Positions 1 to 11,138 are shown, counted from the stretch's first letter. The stretch: 64,000 bases of DNA from Prostheceraeus crozeri (GCA_907163375.1 CAJQUW010012946.1:62001-126000), one strand, 5' to 3'. Notes: generated from the letters alone by a model not told the origin. Numbers and translations are program-made.

Positions 1-802
1 CTGGGACTCAGACCGTTGTCACATTAGTGATACCACCAAGAAGCAATTGAAGAAACTACAGATTGACGTGACCGTGATTCCAGGCGGGTGCACCAAATTC
101 ATGCAGGCCCCGGACGTCTACTGGAATGCCCCATTCAAGGCCAAAGTCAGACAGTTCTACGAGAATTGGATGTTGCACGGCGAGAAGAGCTACACCAAAT
201 CCGGCAACATGCGAGCGCCATCAATGGAAGTATGCTTGAAATGGATTGTCGATGCCTGGTATCAGCTGCCGAAGGATCTGATCATCAAGTCATTCAAAGG
301 ATGCGGACTGACCAACGCTCTCGACGGCTCGGAGGATTGCCAGATCCATTGTTTCAAGCCAGACTCGGACGGTCCAATTCAGACTGGTTTGTAACTTCTC
401 CGGCAAGCCCGAGCCAATGCTGGTGTCGAGCGTGGAATCAATCAGAACTTTGACGATGATGCTGAAGGTGATGCGAATGACAAGGACAGCTACAACAGCG
501 ACGTGCCACTTGATTTTCACTAGTGAGTTTGTGATTTCCAACCAGTGATTACCGGTAACCTGTGTTTGCTAACTTTTGTCAAATAGATATATGCAGAGTT
601 CTTATGTTACATGTTTTCGCTCTTCATCTATAAAATTTACAGATTTAAGATAAAAATTACTGAAAATTTCATCTCTAAATTCTGATCAGCTAGTCGAAAA
701 ATAGAACGGCACCTCTAATTGACCGGTACCTCTAATTAAACGGCAGTGCGGGGAAAGGTTTGAAAAATAAAGCGCCATGCCGTTCAAATAGAGGTTTTAC
801 GG
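1..802 (+). mobile_element. pogo/Tigger DNA transposon, 3' portion cut by the window edge
   Basis: The right end reads, on the opposite strand, TA then CCGTAAAACCTCTATTTGAA, the usual Tigger-type terminal repeat next to a TA target (803-804). Inside it, two related CCTCTAATT units at about 700-745 look like subterminal repeats. The 5' part lies outside the window. The transposase reads toward the terminal repeat. Confidence 0.75.
2..523 (+). pseudogene. pogo/Tigger transposase, C-terminal part
   Basis: This is the C-terminal part of a DDE-type transposase, which cuts and joins the ends of its own transposon in the nucleus. The frame is open from the window edge (WDSDRCHISDTTKK...), so the N-terminal helix-turn-helix domains and the first catalytic Asp residues are outside. 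The block VIPGGCTKFMQAPDVYWNAP near the third catalytic position is typical of the pogo/Jerky group. An in-frame TAA at 392-394 interrupts it. The same frame then continues with an acidic tail (NFDDDAEGDAND...) to a TAG at 521-523, the kind of C-terminus expected in this family. So this is one point stop in an otherwise readable copy. The Tigger-type terminal repeat downstream agrees. Confidence 0.8.
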
Positions 803-804
803 TA

Positions 805-1015
805 TATGCAATAAAAATTCACCATCTTCGCAGAATAGTGGTTCACTATTCCGAATACTGAAATAGAACTGTGGACATGGCGTGGAAATGCTCGGGTTCA
901 ACGTTGCGAAGCTAAGAAATCCTCAATAACTAAATGCAAGGAAAATAAATTTGATGATAAACTCATGAAACTTGTTGAGATATTTTCAGCGAAAGATTTC
1001 TAAATCCGCGTGAAA
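805..1015 (+). repeat. dispersed repeat copy (related to 29510-29720)
   Basis: A segment starting near GTGGACATGGCGTGGAAATG resembles 29510-29720 (TTGACATAGCGTGGGAATGC...). The match continues through AATAAATT and CTCATGAAACTT-like blocks. A perfect 8-bp hairpin GAATAGTG-GTT-CACTATTC lies at about 835-853. No coding is visible. It could be the end of a non-autonomous element. Confidence 0.4.
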
Positions 1016-1019
1016 TTTC

Positions 1020-1835
1020 ATGAGGAATTTCGTGAGAGAGGTTTTAGATTTTTTACAACATTTGATTGATGGCAGTAATCCCCACAATTTGATTGTTGCT
1101 GGTGACATAAACGATTTAAGGAAGCATTTTTCAGATTTTTGTGTGACATATAGTACTTTCAAGGAATTGGTTCTTCAACCAACTCGCAGTGCGAAATTTC
1201 CGAGACATTATTGCCGTCTCTGACTCACTATCCTAGACTTCTTGAGAATACCTCGCTCCACTATAGGTCGTTTTGACCATGTAGGGATCTTGGCTAGATC
1301 ACAAGCCCCCAAACCTGTGGTAGCCACTAAGGTCAAAACCCGTTCCTTCACCTCCGCTTCATTTGGCTCAATGCCGTCTTGCCTTAGCCTCTGTTGACTG
1401 GAGTATTATTTTCCATTCTCATCTACCCGGTTTTGCTGGTCCTAATGTCAACCAAATTGCCTCGAAGTTCCAATTTGTCTGTCATAATTTCTATAACATC
1501 TTTTTCCGGAGAGAACTGTTCGGATGAGAAACACTGACTAGCCGTGGTTGACTCCCACTTTAAAGGTGCTCTCAGATGATCGCGATAAATCCCTTTCTCG
1601 CAGTAGCAAGGTCAAGTACATGTACATGTATTTGAGACAGAGGTTAATTGATGAAGCTTCTAGGGCCAAGCGTCATTTTCTTTCCAACCTTTCCGCTGGG
1701 TCAACCAACGCAGATAACTGGAAAAAAATCAACTCCTGAGTTCGCAAGAATTCTAACTGCAAGATCGATGAAAAGTTGACTCTTGAAATCAATGATGGTT
1801 TCAAGCCGAATTTTCTTACATCTGATATTGATTGA
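1020..1835 (+). pseudogene. Decayed APE-type LINE ORF2 fragment (endonuclease end and linker)
   Basis: The frame from 1020 has NLIVAGDINDL followed by LVLQPTR. This matches the GDFN region and the PTR signature of apurinic-like LINE endonucleases, which nick target DNA. In another frame, 1224-1390 reads ILDFLRIPRSTIGRFDHVGI, like the linker after the endonuclease. 1548-1739 reads YLRQRLIDEASRAKRHFL and NWKKINS, the region just before reverse transcriptase. At least two frameshifts and several stops separate these pieces, and the reverse transcriptase itself is missing. The clade is probably Jockey/CR1-like. It is old. Confidence 0.65.
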
Positions 1836-4790
1836 TTTTATCAATAATATATATAGAAATTCACAAGCACAATAATTATGTTACACTTTAGATAAATAAA
1901 CAGTGGATGCAGAACTTATCTACTTCATCGAATTCGGCAATTTCATTTCTAAATGACGAGTAGCCTACAGACTGCAAGAGGACAGCAAATTTCATTTAAT
2001 GTTTTGATATAGATACGAAAAAAATATGTGCCAAATTCTTGAAATAGGACTTTGATAATTGATTGACTTTTATTCCTTACTGGTAAGTTTCAAGGTGTTT
2101 TTGTTTGAATTTGAGATGAAATTCCTTTATTCAATACAGGTGCCGTGGAAATGTCTTTCTCCATTTTATTTCCATGCGGCCAGGAATTGCATTTCCCTGC
2201 ATTTTGCTCCTTAGCAGCTGTGATCTCGTGGATGGCTGCCTATTGATTGCGTCACATGCAAAGTAGCCGCCTTATATTTCATGCATTATAAATGCTATTG
2301 TGTAAAAGGATGAATTGTTGAATAATATCTTCTCTCTCACAGGTATGATGATTGACTTGACAGTAGTGAGGTATGCATATCGTGATTTGACTATATCGTT
2401 CATCTGTAATTTGTTCTGACAGACTGGTGATAATATGGAACACTCCCTAGGTTTCAATGACCATGTTGCAAGAAGTCCTGCTACAAGTCTCCACATAAAT
2501 GTGTTTTTCTGGAGATAATGTAATCGCATAATAATTTGTAAAATGTTAATGTCATTGTAGAAGCTATATATGTAATTAACACTTATGCAGTGGTGTTAAC
2601 TACATAAGTTACTCGGATAATGACGACAACCATTGGATTTTATTGAAGGATTTCAGGCAGCCATCCTGCCATGAATCCTACATAGGAATAATAAAATTAA
2701 TAGCAGAACATCCCTGCAGAGGTGTTTACGGTGTAGGATGACATGAACGTCCAGGATTGAAACTTTCAGCATTAACACGTTGAGCACCGGTTCTGTATTT
2801 CCACATGACGAGCAGTGCTCGTCATTCCTTTCATTGTCATATCTGCCAATTTTCGCACGAACAATAGCACCTTGATGAGCAGTGCTCGTCATTCCTTTCA
2901 TTGGATTAACGGTTAATACTGAAGCAAACGAAGTTGCCAGGAATATCAATGCACTGTAAACTGTAAACAGCCACTTGTCAGACAATTTATCAGTCAAATC
3001 AGCATTTTGGCTGATGCTACATAATATTATCATATAAATTTCCTGCTTATCAGACAATTTTTGTCTCATCGCACGGATTAATTTGTATTATTACGTTTAC
3101 TGCATATCATACTACGTATGACTAATATATACACTTTTATCAAAATTGGATGGTATCCTTGATAATTTTCGATTACAAGAATATCCAATGCTTAAATAAG
3201 TAGGGTTCTTTTGAAGTACTTGAAGGCATTGGAATAACCGGTCTGAATATTTGACATATTGATGCCATCTTTTAATTCTGTTTTTACTATGTTCTTTACA
3301 ACTTTCAAGGGTATATATACTTCCCGAAAGTTGACAGCAACAGAACGAAAGACATCTTGGAAGATATCAGATTAGTTCATAATCTGTATATAACAATGCT
3401 TGTGTGAGTGAGTTGGACAGCGGTAGAACAGATATGATTGCGAGTGTCCAGATATACTGTAAATAGCTAGTGTCAAATCGTTCTAGTGTCATTACTTCTA
3501 GAAAAATAGACAGGCTGATTGTGACAGCTATCTGCTCAAATCTCCTATCGATCTATCTGCTCTCCAATCACGTTCTACTACATCTGCTGTCTAACGAGCA
3601 TGTGGAATTCCGAGCCGGAATGCGCCGTTGCCGCAATCAAAGCAAACTCACCTCAAAGCGTTGATATGCAGAATCGAAACTGGAATTCAAAGTGCGCGCG
3701 TTGTGGACATTGCGGTTGTTCTATTAGTTAAAATGCATCAATACTGAATTTTGTTAACTTGGCTCATCCAGAGCTATATAAGCTGTCGTTTGTAAAATAA
3801 ACAGCACGGACGTGTGAGAGTATTAAACTTGTTTTAAATACTCAGTTGTGGGCTAGAGCACTGATATTTTGTGTGGTGATTGTCTCATCTTGTCTGGTCT
3901 GAACAGCCACTTTTGGCTGCTATTTTGTCTGATTTTTGGCTGTCTACTGTTTACAGTGTACTGTATCACTTATAATCGCACGTTGGCGCTCGAGACCTCT
4001 GTTCACGCGCAGAGATTTTGGTTTACTGTCGGCAGCAGTAGAAACCAGAATCGGCCTAACCGAGCAGAGAAAGCAGAAATCAAAAAAAGTGAGTTGAAGA
4101 AGCATAATTACTTCTTCTATTATCAGAAATTAACGGCATTTAACCCCTAAGTTTTGGAAACTCTGACACAGGTATAATGTCCATAGGTGAGAATTATCTT
4201 CGTTCGATGCACAGACTATCTTGTTGCTGTATCATGACTCGCTGTGGCAGCCAGGGTCGGAACCGGTCGGAACCGGCCGGGCCGGTGTATTCAAAACCAG
4301 CCGGTCGGTGGCCGGCTTATTAAAAATTGCCCGATCGGCGATGGGACGGCGGCTGGCGTCTCTGTAGCCGACCAGTTGGTCAAGGCTTTGATCGTCAGAC
4401 ATTAGTTGGTGAACTGATGTTATTACACATTACTCAATTTCCACATGGCATACATGCAATGCATGAATGGTAGGCCGACCGGTGCTCCGTATGAACGATA
4501 GTTACCTACTAGAATGCAATATTGCACAATGCAATGATTCGCACTTTGATATAATGCTTAGTACGATACTCGATACAAGTACAAGCAGTAATACAAATAA
4601 CCAGTGATACTCGCAATGACTTATTTGATAATCTAATGAGTTGTAGGCCTGTTTTATAGTTTATTACGATGTTAACTGCATTTTCAAAGTCAATCAAACA
4701 CAAGCAAGCTGCAAGCATATAATCAAAATGATGACCCAAACGGACATTGATGTTACAACAACATTGGTACAATAGCAATATAAAGTATAA
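1836..4790. other. No supported gene
   Basis: I see no coding sequence I can defend here. Small features: two copies of a near-palindrome, GACGAGCAGTGCTCGTC at about 2806 and GATGAGCAGTGCTCGTC at about 2875, each followed by ATTCCTTTCATTG; an inverted similarity between about 2950-2985 and 3924-3960 (CAGCCA/TGGCTG with TTTACAGT); a CCGG-rich patch at 4255-4375 in otherwise AT-rich DNA; and a TATA box plus AATAAA cluster at 3770-3805. Confidence 0.5.
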
Positions 4791-4794
4791 AGTC

Positions 4795-5240
4795 CTTCAG
4801 TGGTATAGTTCTCTTCAAAATTTCTTTATTGGCAAGCTTTTGGGTGATCCCAATATGAAAGAAGGTTTTCATATGCTCAGCAACGACACGTTCAACCGAG
4901 ACTGCGTGGAGTTGCAGTAGACCGCGTGTGGAAGTCTCTCTATCGGTGACTGCTTCGTTCTGTACTTAAGCATTTCGTGTTTTATGTATTACTTTTATTG
5001 TTCTGTACTCAGTAGTATCTTAATGTGTTTTAGTTTGTTGGTAGAGTGTAGTGGACAGTAGCGTGGCTTGTGACCTTGGCGTCAGTTGAGTGCCGTGTTT
5101 TTAAGTAATTTGTGTTTAACAGTGATTGTGCATGTTTGCCAGCTTGTCTTGTTCACTCTCAACTTGTCGTACCTGAGGAAGGGTGGATCACCCGAAAGCT
5201 TGTCAATAAAGAAATTTCGAAGAGAACTATACCACTGAAG
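4795..5240. repeat. Inverted-repeat piece with Penelope-like tail motif
   Basis: 4795-4850 and 5185-5240 are inverted repeats of 56 bp differing at about four positions, around roughly 330 bp. Just inside the right arm, CTGAGGA (5173-5179), a GGGTG-GAT-CACCC stem and GAAA (5194-5197) are followed by AATAAA. This order resembles the conserved tail of Penelope-like elements, whose terminal repeats can hold hammerhead ribozymes. The extra A before the stem and the lack of clear flanking stems argue against a complete ribozyme. The assignment is tentative. Confidence 0.4.
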
Positions 5241-5837
5241 AATTTTTACTTTATGCTAGCTTCGTTCTCGAGAAGAAGGAACAATGTACAATAGCAATAG
5301 GGGAGCGAGGGGTAATAGCGGACGTTTTCGGGAATGCTCAAATTTCAAGCAGTTATCCCAGTCCAAATAAAGTTTCCTGTCTGATGTGATATCTTAGGAA
5401 TATGCTTGTCATATAGATGCAATTATAGACACGTAGCTTAATTGTTCAAGCATTGGGAGCACTTTGAAAATTGACCCCACTGTTCGCAATAGCGGACAGG
5501 TGGCGGGGAAGAGCGGACAGTGAAAAATATTTGATTGAATATACTCATAAACATGTAATTACATCTTATCGTTACGTCAGAATATTCTAGCATACCATAA
5601 AGTATTCAAAAGAACAAAAATCAAGGCACTTGTACAAAAAGGAATATTATTGTAATTACTATTACAAAACAAAAAGAAGGGATAGACTAAGGCCTACATC
5701 AGAAAATGAAATTCGTGTAGATGTTTGAGTTATCGAGTAAATCACTCTAAAATTACATTGCGATTGCAATTATGATATTAATAATGCAAAATAAATTTGC
5801 TTAGTATTGATTATTGATATATGCCTGCAACACACGA

Positions 5838-6444
5838 TCACAATCCTCGACGACAAAAGTCGCATATGTATTCCCCGTGTGATCCACATGGACCACTACC
5901 ATAGTCTGTGCAACTTTCGTGTGCCCATTTGTCGCAACCTCTACATTTTATCCAGTCTTCAGATAGCGGTTCATGATATTCATCGTGACAAAATATGCAG
6001 TACCAAATTCTGTCAGATGTCGTTCCGGTAACGGTCACTTTCTTCTTTTTCTTGGTTTCAGTTTTCTTAGTTGACGTAGTAGACCCATTTTTGCCTTTGG
6101 TCTTAGTTTTGACACTGAGAAATCCGCTCTTAATAGATGGCGAAGTCAAAATCTCTGACTGACCACATTTTCGTTTTCTGGTTGTATGAGTTCTTGCAGC
6201 CTTTGGAAGGGGGAATATGTCCTGAATAGAAGCATCCAAATTATTCGAAGTAGACGGTGTAGTCTTTCCTTGTTGCTTTTGTAGGTCACTCACCTCGTTT
6301 TCGCCACCCTCCGTATTTTTAGCTTCCTCACAAAGTCTGTCAGCTTGATGCTCCTCTGCCTCATTTGAATTTTGCAGCAGTGCATCGGTTTCATTGTCGT
6401 TTGATGGTGTTAATGTGTCTGCTGGACAAAATTCGTCGTTTTGA
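5838..6444 (-). pseudogene. pogo-type transposase, C-terminal part with PHD-like zinc finger
   Basis: This is the other half of the transposase cut by the Polinton. From the junction the open frame reads FQNDEFCPADTLTPSNDN..., then an acidic/polar linker, a Lys-rich stretch (KKTETKKKKKVTVTG), and a Cys/His cluster: WYCIFCHDEY, WIKCRGCDKWAHESC, YICDFCRRG. That C4-H-C3-like spacing is the PHD-type finger carried by many pogo/Jerky-like transposases in invertebrates. No stop is seen inside this part. The finger may bind chromatin, which is inference from the domain only. Confidence 0.8.
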
Positions 6445-6450
6445 AATATC
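6445..6450 (+). repeat. Polinton target-site duplication, left copy (AATATC)
   Basis: AATATC directly precedes the terminal AGTAATGGGC of the Polinton. The same six bases follow its other end at 25905-25910. Six bases is the length known for Polinton integration. Confidence 0.9.
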
Positions 6451-6875
6451 AGTAATGGGCAAAAGACCGTTCCAGGACACCATAAATTAAAAAAAATAGT
6501 ATCTTTAAAAACGACATAAATTCATGAATTTAGACCCTTTTTCAGGTTTTTAAGACCTAAATTCATGAATTTAGACGTTTTTATAGATACAGATTTTTCA
6601 AAAAATGGTACTTTTTAAATGGTCTAAATTCATGAATTTTGGTCATTTTTTCAGGTTATGAAGACCTAAATTCATAAATTTAGGCGTTTTTAAAAATACC
6701 CAATTTTCAAATTTTTCAAAATCTCAAATTTGAGAATTACAATTTTTACCTTGTAAATCATGACCGTTCCAGGACACCGAAAATCATAAAAGTTGAGAAA
6801 CTCAAATTCATGAATTTTATCCATCTTACAGGTTTTTTAAAATATATCATGTGTCTAATAATATTTCTTTAAAAA
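6451..6875 (+). repeat. Polinton left terminal inverted repeat
   Basis: It matches 25439-25904 inverted. Inside, CTAAATTCATGAATTTAG-type palindromes recur about every 40-70 bp (near 6518, 6556, 6624, 6665 and 6809). The 17-mer GACCGTTCCAGGACACC occurs both at the tip (6465-6481) and 297 bp in (6762-6778). The repeat ends at the start codon of the first gene. Confidence 0.9.
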
Positions 6876-7480
6876 TGGAAGAAACAAAAGTGGAAGAAAC
6901 CGCAAGAATATATCCTTCGTTATCACAGTTAAAAATAAGTGAATTGAATAAAGAAAAACACAAAGATAGAGTACGTTATATGAAAGATAAGGAATCTCAA
7001 TTATTATTAAGATTAGAACATTATAGAAAATTAAGAAACAGATGGACTAAAGTTAAGAATGTAACACAAGGAATTGGAATCTTTATAACAGTAAGTTTAG
7101 GGGTATTCACAATTATAATAACTTCAGGTGTTTTAGTAATTCCAGTAGTTGCTACAGCTTTAACAGGTACGGGTGTTTTTGCAACTTCACTTGTTACAAT
7201 GTTAGATAAATCTTTAATAACTAAGAAACGAAAATCATTAAAAACTAAGCATTTACATATTAAAGAAGTCTATGATAAACTACATTACTACTTTCAAAGA
7301 GTATGTGATGATAATGTTATTACGTTAGATGAGATTGAAAAATTTGATCAAATAGCTAATGAAGTAAATCAAATATCATTTCAATTACAGTCAGAAAAAG
7401 TTGATGATAAGAATAAACAGGATGGCAAAATTTCGAGTAATGGTAAAATTTCTAATGAAGAAAATGATAAAATTTTTTGA
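6875..7480 (+). CDS. Polinton-encoded membrane/coiled-coil protein (unrecognised)
   Basis: I chose the ATG at 6875 (MEETKVEETARIYPS) over the GTG at 6851, because it follows the AAAA run seen before the other Polinton genes and lies just inside the terminal repeat. The protein has about 201 residues. It has a basic amphipathic N-terminal half rich in Lys/Glu/Leu (possible coiled coil), two adjacent hydrophobic segments at about residues 65-110 (IGIFITVSLGVFTIIITSGV, then VVATALTGTGVFATSLV), a basic stretch (KKRKSLKTK), and a polar tail with repeated KISSNGKISNEEN. Two membrane spans are likely. I do not recognise the family. A role in virion membrane interaction is possible but unproven. Confidence 0.6.
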   Translation: MEETKVEETARIYPSLSQLKISELNKEKHKDRVRYMKDKESQLLLRLEHYRKLRNRWTKVKNVTQGIGIFITVSLGVFTIIITSGVLVIPVVATALTGTGVFATSLVTMLDKSLITKKRKSLKTKHLHIKEVYDKLHYYFQRVCDDNVITLDEIEKFDQIANEVNQISFQLQSEKVDDKNKQDGKISSNGKISNEENDKIF

Positions 7481-7890
7481 GAAGAGCTAAAAACTTTAAG
7501 ATTTTGAAAACGCCTTTGATAGATATCACTTTGTATATAAAGAATAACACCAAGGTATTCATGATGACCCGATATATTTCGCCGGTTCTAGACGTGGGAC
7601 ACACCGGAATGAATGCTGACAGAAGCGTAGTGAACATCGTTATAGGTTAACACGTGACAAGAAGTAAAAATGAATTCTAAGGTAGAAAATAATGTCAATG
7701 CGGATAATACTGATAGACAGAGTACAGAGTAATACATATAAAAGCACAAAAAGGGAGAAAGAAGCTAAAGAAAACACCAGAGAAGTCACCAAGGCAGCAG
7801 TAAGCTAATGACAGTTTCTTTTTGAATGCACAAGTCAGGTTGTTTTACACTGATAAAAAGTGCTTCCAAGACACACAAATGCAGTCTTCC

Positions 7891-8100
7891 GCGACACTTG
7901 TACTTGTGCTCCATCCATTCAATGTTTCAAAAAGAGATTACAAAATGTCGATCTTGACCACTTTTTTGATGACATTGTGTGATGTTCTATGTGTAACGCT
8001 CGTCTCTAAGTGCCATTCATGGCCATGGCTGGCGTAAAGTTCATGCATGTTAAGTTCTTTTTAAATGATTTTCATTAAATATAAATTATCCTATCTTATC
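7891..8100. mobile_element. SINE-like insert in the left Penelope arm
   Basis: This stretch of about 210 bp interrupts the left arm (after CTTCCGCGACA, before ATCTCCTCAAC) and is absent from the right arm. It ends in a short (TATCCTATCT)-type tandem tail, as many SINEs do. I could not see tRNA promoter boxes or a target duplication with confidence. Confidence 0.45.
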
Positions 8101-8382
8101 CTATCTTATCTCCTCAACACAGTAAAGCATGACTTGGCTGGCTTTGATGGGGTACATTGCTGTAAATGACGAGTGATGGCGCTTGCAGCTTTGGAACGTC
8201 GGTCCCCGTTCAGCAACCACCGTGGCACATGCTCAGAAATCCTTTGAGATAGTCTCCTCTCTGTCCGACCGACATACTTGATACCGCAAGTACAGTTGAA
8301 CTGGTACAGTACGTTAGATTCGGCGTCCAATGGGATTCTATCTTTGGGATTCTGGCACAAGAGTGGTTTAGTCACTGGAATT

Positions 8383-8974
8383 TATATGCCGTACGCTTCT
8401 TCTCAACGGTTACCCTCAGAGCCTTATCGACAGGCATAGTATTTTACGCTCCCATGATCCACAGTTTGGACCGAAGAAGAAGATCATCACACTTCGGGTC
8501 CCATTCAAAGGAGATGTGTTGAACAACTACATCAAACGGCAACTAAGACAGGACGTAAGCGCGGTTTACTCTACCGTGGAGCTGCGGGTGGTTCCAGTGA
8601 CTAAACCACTCTTGTGCCAGAATCCCAAAGATAGAATCCCATTGGACGCCGAATCTAACGTACTGTACCAGTTCAACTGTACTTGCGGTAGCAAGTATGT
8701 CGGTCGGACAGAGAGGAGACTATCTCAAAGGATTTCTGAGCATGTGCCACGGTGGTTGCTGAACGGGGACCGACGTTCCAAAGCTGCAAGCGCCATCACT
8801 CGTCATTTACAGCAATGTACCCCATCAAAGCCAGCCAAGTCATGCTTTACTGTGTTGAGGAGATGTCGCGGAAGACTGCATTTGTGTGTCTTGGAAGCAC
8901 TTTTTATCAGTGTAAAACAACCTGACTTGTGCATTCAAAAAGAAACTGTCATTAGCTTACTGCTGCCTTGGTGA
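8383..8974 (+). CDS. GIY-YIG endonuclease domain of the Penelope-like element
   Basis: The frame is open from about 8383 (LLLNGYPQSLIDRHSIL...), and the first ATG is at 8516. The signature is YQFNCTCGSKYVGRTERRLS then RISEH, with a conserved Arg and His, followed by a later Glu in VLEALFI and by KQPDLC. This is the GIY-YIG nuclease that Penelope-like elements use for target nicking. The N-terminal reverse transcriptase is missing, so this is a 5'-truncated copy. The opposite arm repeats part of it on the minus strand (8106-8375), with Ile for Ser in CTCGxKYVG. Confidence 0.85.
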
Positions 8975-9408
8975 CTTCTCTGGTGTTTTCTTTAGCTTCT
9001 TTCTCCCTTTTTGTGCTTTTATATGTATTACTCTGTACTCTGTCTATCAGTATTATCCGCATTGACATTATTTTCTACCTTAGAATTCATTTTTACTTCT
9101 TGTCACGTGTTAACCTATAACGATGTTCACTACGCTTCTGTCAGCATTCATTCCGGTGTGTCCCACGTCTAGAACCGGCGAAATATATCGGGTCATCATG
9201 AATACCTTGGTGTTATTCTTTATATACAAAGTGATATCTAAAAACTTTAAGCGAAAATTTAAGCAAAACTTTAATAAACAAAACTTTATTAAACAAAACT
9301 TAAAACGAAAAGATGTCAGACAACAAAGCAATAAAATAATAATTTGTTCAGTAAAATGTCTTTGTTGTATTCCAATGTTACCACAAAATTCAAATATTAT
9401 ATTTAAAA

Positions 9409-10242
9409 ATGGATAAAATTAGAGCTGATAATTTTAAAAGAATAAAACAATTAGAAGAGTTAATAAAACAAAGAAATATTATGAAGGAAAATCATCTTCA
9501 ACATAGAATGATAAAAGCTGGTATTCAATCTGATATGTTTGAAAAAATGCAGCAAACCGAGCAAGTAAAAACTGATTTTGAAAAAACTATGAAACCATTT
9601 AAAACTCTTGAAAAAGAACTTACAAATAATGATAAACAAATTGATATAACAGATCCAGAGCACAAAACTATATTAGATGACTATGGATTACTAGAATCAA
9701 ACATTAATAAGAAATTACCGAAATCTATGCAATTTGAACATTCTATTTCATTTATAGATGGAAAAACAATACCTAGATTTTATCTCGGACAAAAAGAAAT
9801 ATTTCCACAACCTTTTCGAGGTTTAATTTTTTCAACAGATAAATCTCCTTTTAGTTTAGATAGAAATTTTGTTGATCTTTTAAGGTGAGCAGATTTAAAT
9901 AATTATGCTGTAGATGATCTCATAAAATATAAAGCTATGTTAGATAGAGTTGGTGCAGTAAAATCTCTAAGACGTTATAAACAATTAGAAAATTTATTAT
10001 CAACGGGAGTTAAAGTAGGAAAAGGTTTTAAAACAGAAACAACTGTATTTTTACCAGATGATCCACAAGAATTACTAAATAGATTAAATATTTTAATATC
10101 TGCAATAAAAGAAGGACATAATTCTAGTTTCAATGAAATTCATGCTATATTGAAAAGACTGTTAGAAAAGAAGATTCTAAATGAAGAGGATTATAAAAGT
10201 ATAACGAGACATCGGAGATATCTTCCAGGGCTTCGCCCGTAG
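9409..10242 (+). pseudogene. Polinton unknown protein gene (broken)
   Basis: Open frames 9409-9888 and 9937-10242 form one gene region that looks broken. The N-terminal frame (159 residues) is mostly charged helix (KRIKQLEELIKQRNIM..., likely coiled coil), then a mixed segment with FLYLGQKEIF-like spacing ending in FSLDRNFVDLLR. The C-terminal frame (KSLRRYKQLENLLSTG, LLNRLNILISAIKEGHNSS) is helical. Its position directly before the minor capsid gene and on its strand suggests a virion or assembly role. I do not recognise the family. The start follows the shared A-run motif. Confidence 0.5.
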
Positions 10243-10306
10243 CTGAAATATGTTGTTGTTTTTAATTTTTTATAAAAAATGTTTATTTAAAATTTTTAGT
10301 TAAAAA

Positions 10307-11090
10307 ATGTGTTCAGCAGATTTAGACAAAATTAATAATCATTTAGAAAATTTGACAGAGATTTTGGGTTCATCAAAATTTAGTACGACGTTAAAAATTA
10401 TAACAACTACTTCATCACACACTTGTAATTTAGAACCCATTCTACATTTGGAACAAAATAAAAATTATCAAATTGCATTGACTAGTTTCTCCACATTTAA
10501 CACTATTCAAAACGTTATCAAAGATATGAATGATCAATTTAGATATTCTACTGATAAAGGCAAAACATGGAAAATACTAACTTTTCTTCCTGGTTCTTAC
10601 GAAGTTGAATCAATATCAAATGAAATTAAGAGAAATTTAGGTATACCATTTAAAGATAAGAAACAATTACATTTTGCAGTTGAACCGGCAGTTAATAAAT
10701 TTTCTCTTAGACGAAAATCATCAAGTTGATTTTAATCATGATAGATCATTGTCAAAGCTACTAGGATTTAATAAACAAACCTATAGTCAAGGTTATCATT
10801 TAGGTGAGAAGATTCCAAAAATAACTGAAATAAATTCAATTGTTGTACATTGTGACATTATTGAAGGAGGATATATAAATGGTAAATTATCAAATTTAAT
10901 ATTCAGTTTTCCAGCTTTTACTGTACCCATTGGTTATAGACTAAATGTAATTCCACAAACATTAATATATTTTCCTATTACAAGAAAAACTATTAACAAC
11001 ATTGGCATTAGAATCACTGATGAGAAAGGACAAGAAACAAATTTTGGAGGTGAAGAGATTATGATAGATCTTTTGGTTCGAGAGGTATAA
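10307..11090 (+). pseudogene. Polinton minor capsid (penton-type) protein (fossil)
   Basis: Two overlapping open frames (10307-10729, 10674-11090) carry parts of one gene, so it is broken. Typical elements are NKNYQIALTSFSTFNTIQNV, FLPGSYEVESISNEI, and the C-terminal block YFPITRKTINNIGIRITDEK with GGEEIMIDLLVRE. This pattern matches the small single-jelly-roll protein of animal Polintons that is thought to form the capsid vertices. It lies between the unknown 9409 gene and the packaging ATPase on the same strand. The start is preceded by TTAGTTAAAAAATG. Confidence 0.65.
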
Positions 11091-11138
11091 ACTCCCGTTC
11101 GGGAGGTATAAACTCCCGTTCGAGAGGTATAAAATCCC
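11076..11138 (+). repeat. 3 x 21-bp tandem repeat with hairpins at the minor capsid gene end
   Basis: Units GTTCGAGAGGTATAAACTCCC (11076), GTTCGGGAGGTATAAACTCCC (11097) and a third with AAAATCCC (11118). Neighbouring units form CTCCCG-TT-CGGGAG hairpins. The gene's stop codon lies in the first unit. One of several GC-rich hairpin sites in the element. Confidence 0.85.

Larger units (their letters stand above)
7501..9237. mobile_element. Penelope-like element, foldback arrangement, nested in the Polinton
   Basis: Flanked by the 14-bp direct repeat CTAAAAACTTTAAG (7487-7500 and 9238-9251), a good target-site duplication. The left arm (7523-8379) and right arm (8592-9237) are inverted copies, nearly identical where compared, around a 212-bp centre. 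Each arm encodes a GIY-YIG endonuclease end and its 3' flank, and reverse transcriptase is absent. Penelope-like elements often insert as truncated copies in inverted partnership. The near identity of the arms suggests a recent event, younger than the Polinton. Confidence 0.85.

Noticed and set aside
2653-3069. 138-codon frame on the minus strand
   Set aside because: No family signature, and it runs through duplicated near-palindromes. Probably chance.
3760-3860. TATA box, AATAAA and a GAGTATTAAA hairpin looking like the middle of a retroviral-type LTR
   Set aside because: No matching second LTR, no TG...CA borders with a target duplication and no primer-binding site could be identified.
5173-5197. 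Hammerhead ribozyme core
   Set aside because: CTGAGGA and GAAA are there, but one extra base precedes stem II, and stems I and III with a cleavage triplet are not evident. Kept only as a hint.
9123-9416. 97-codon frame after the GIY-YIG gene (and its mirror at 7452-7637)
   Set aside because: It is the 3' flank of the Penelope-like arms running on into Polinton DNA. The two look conserved only because the arms are copies.
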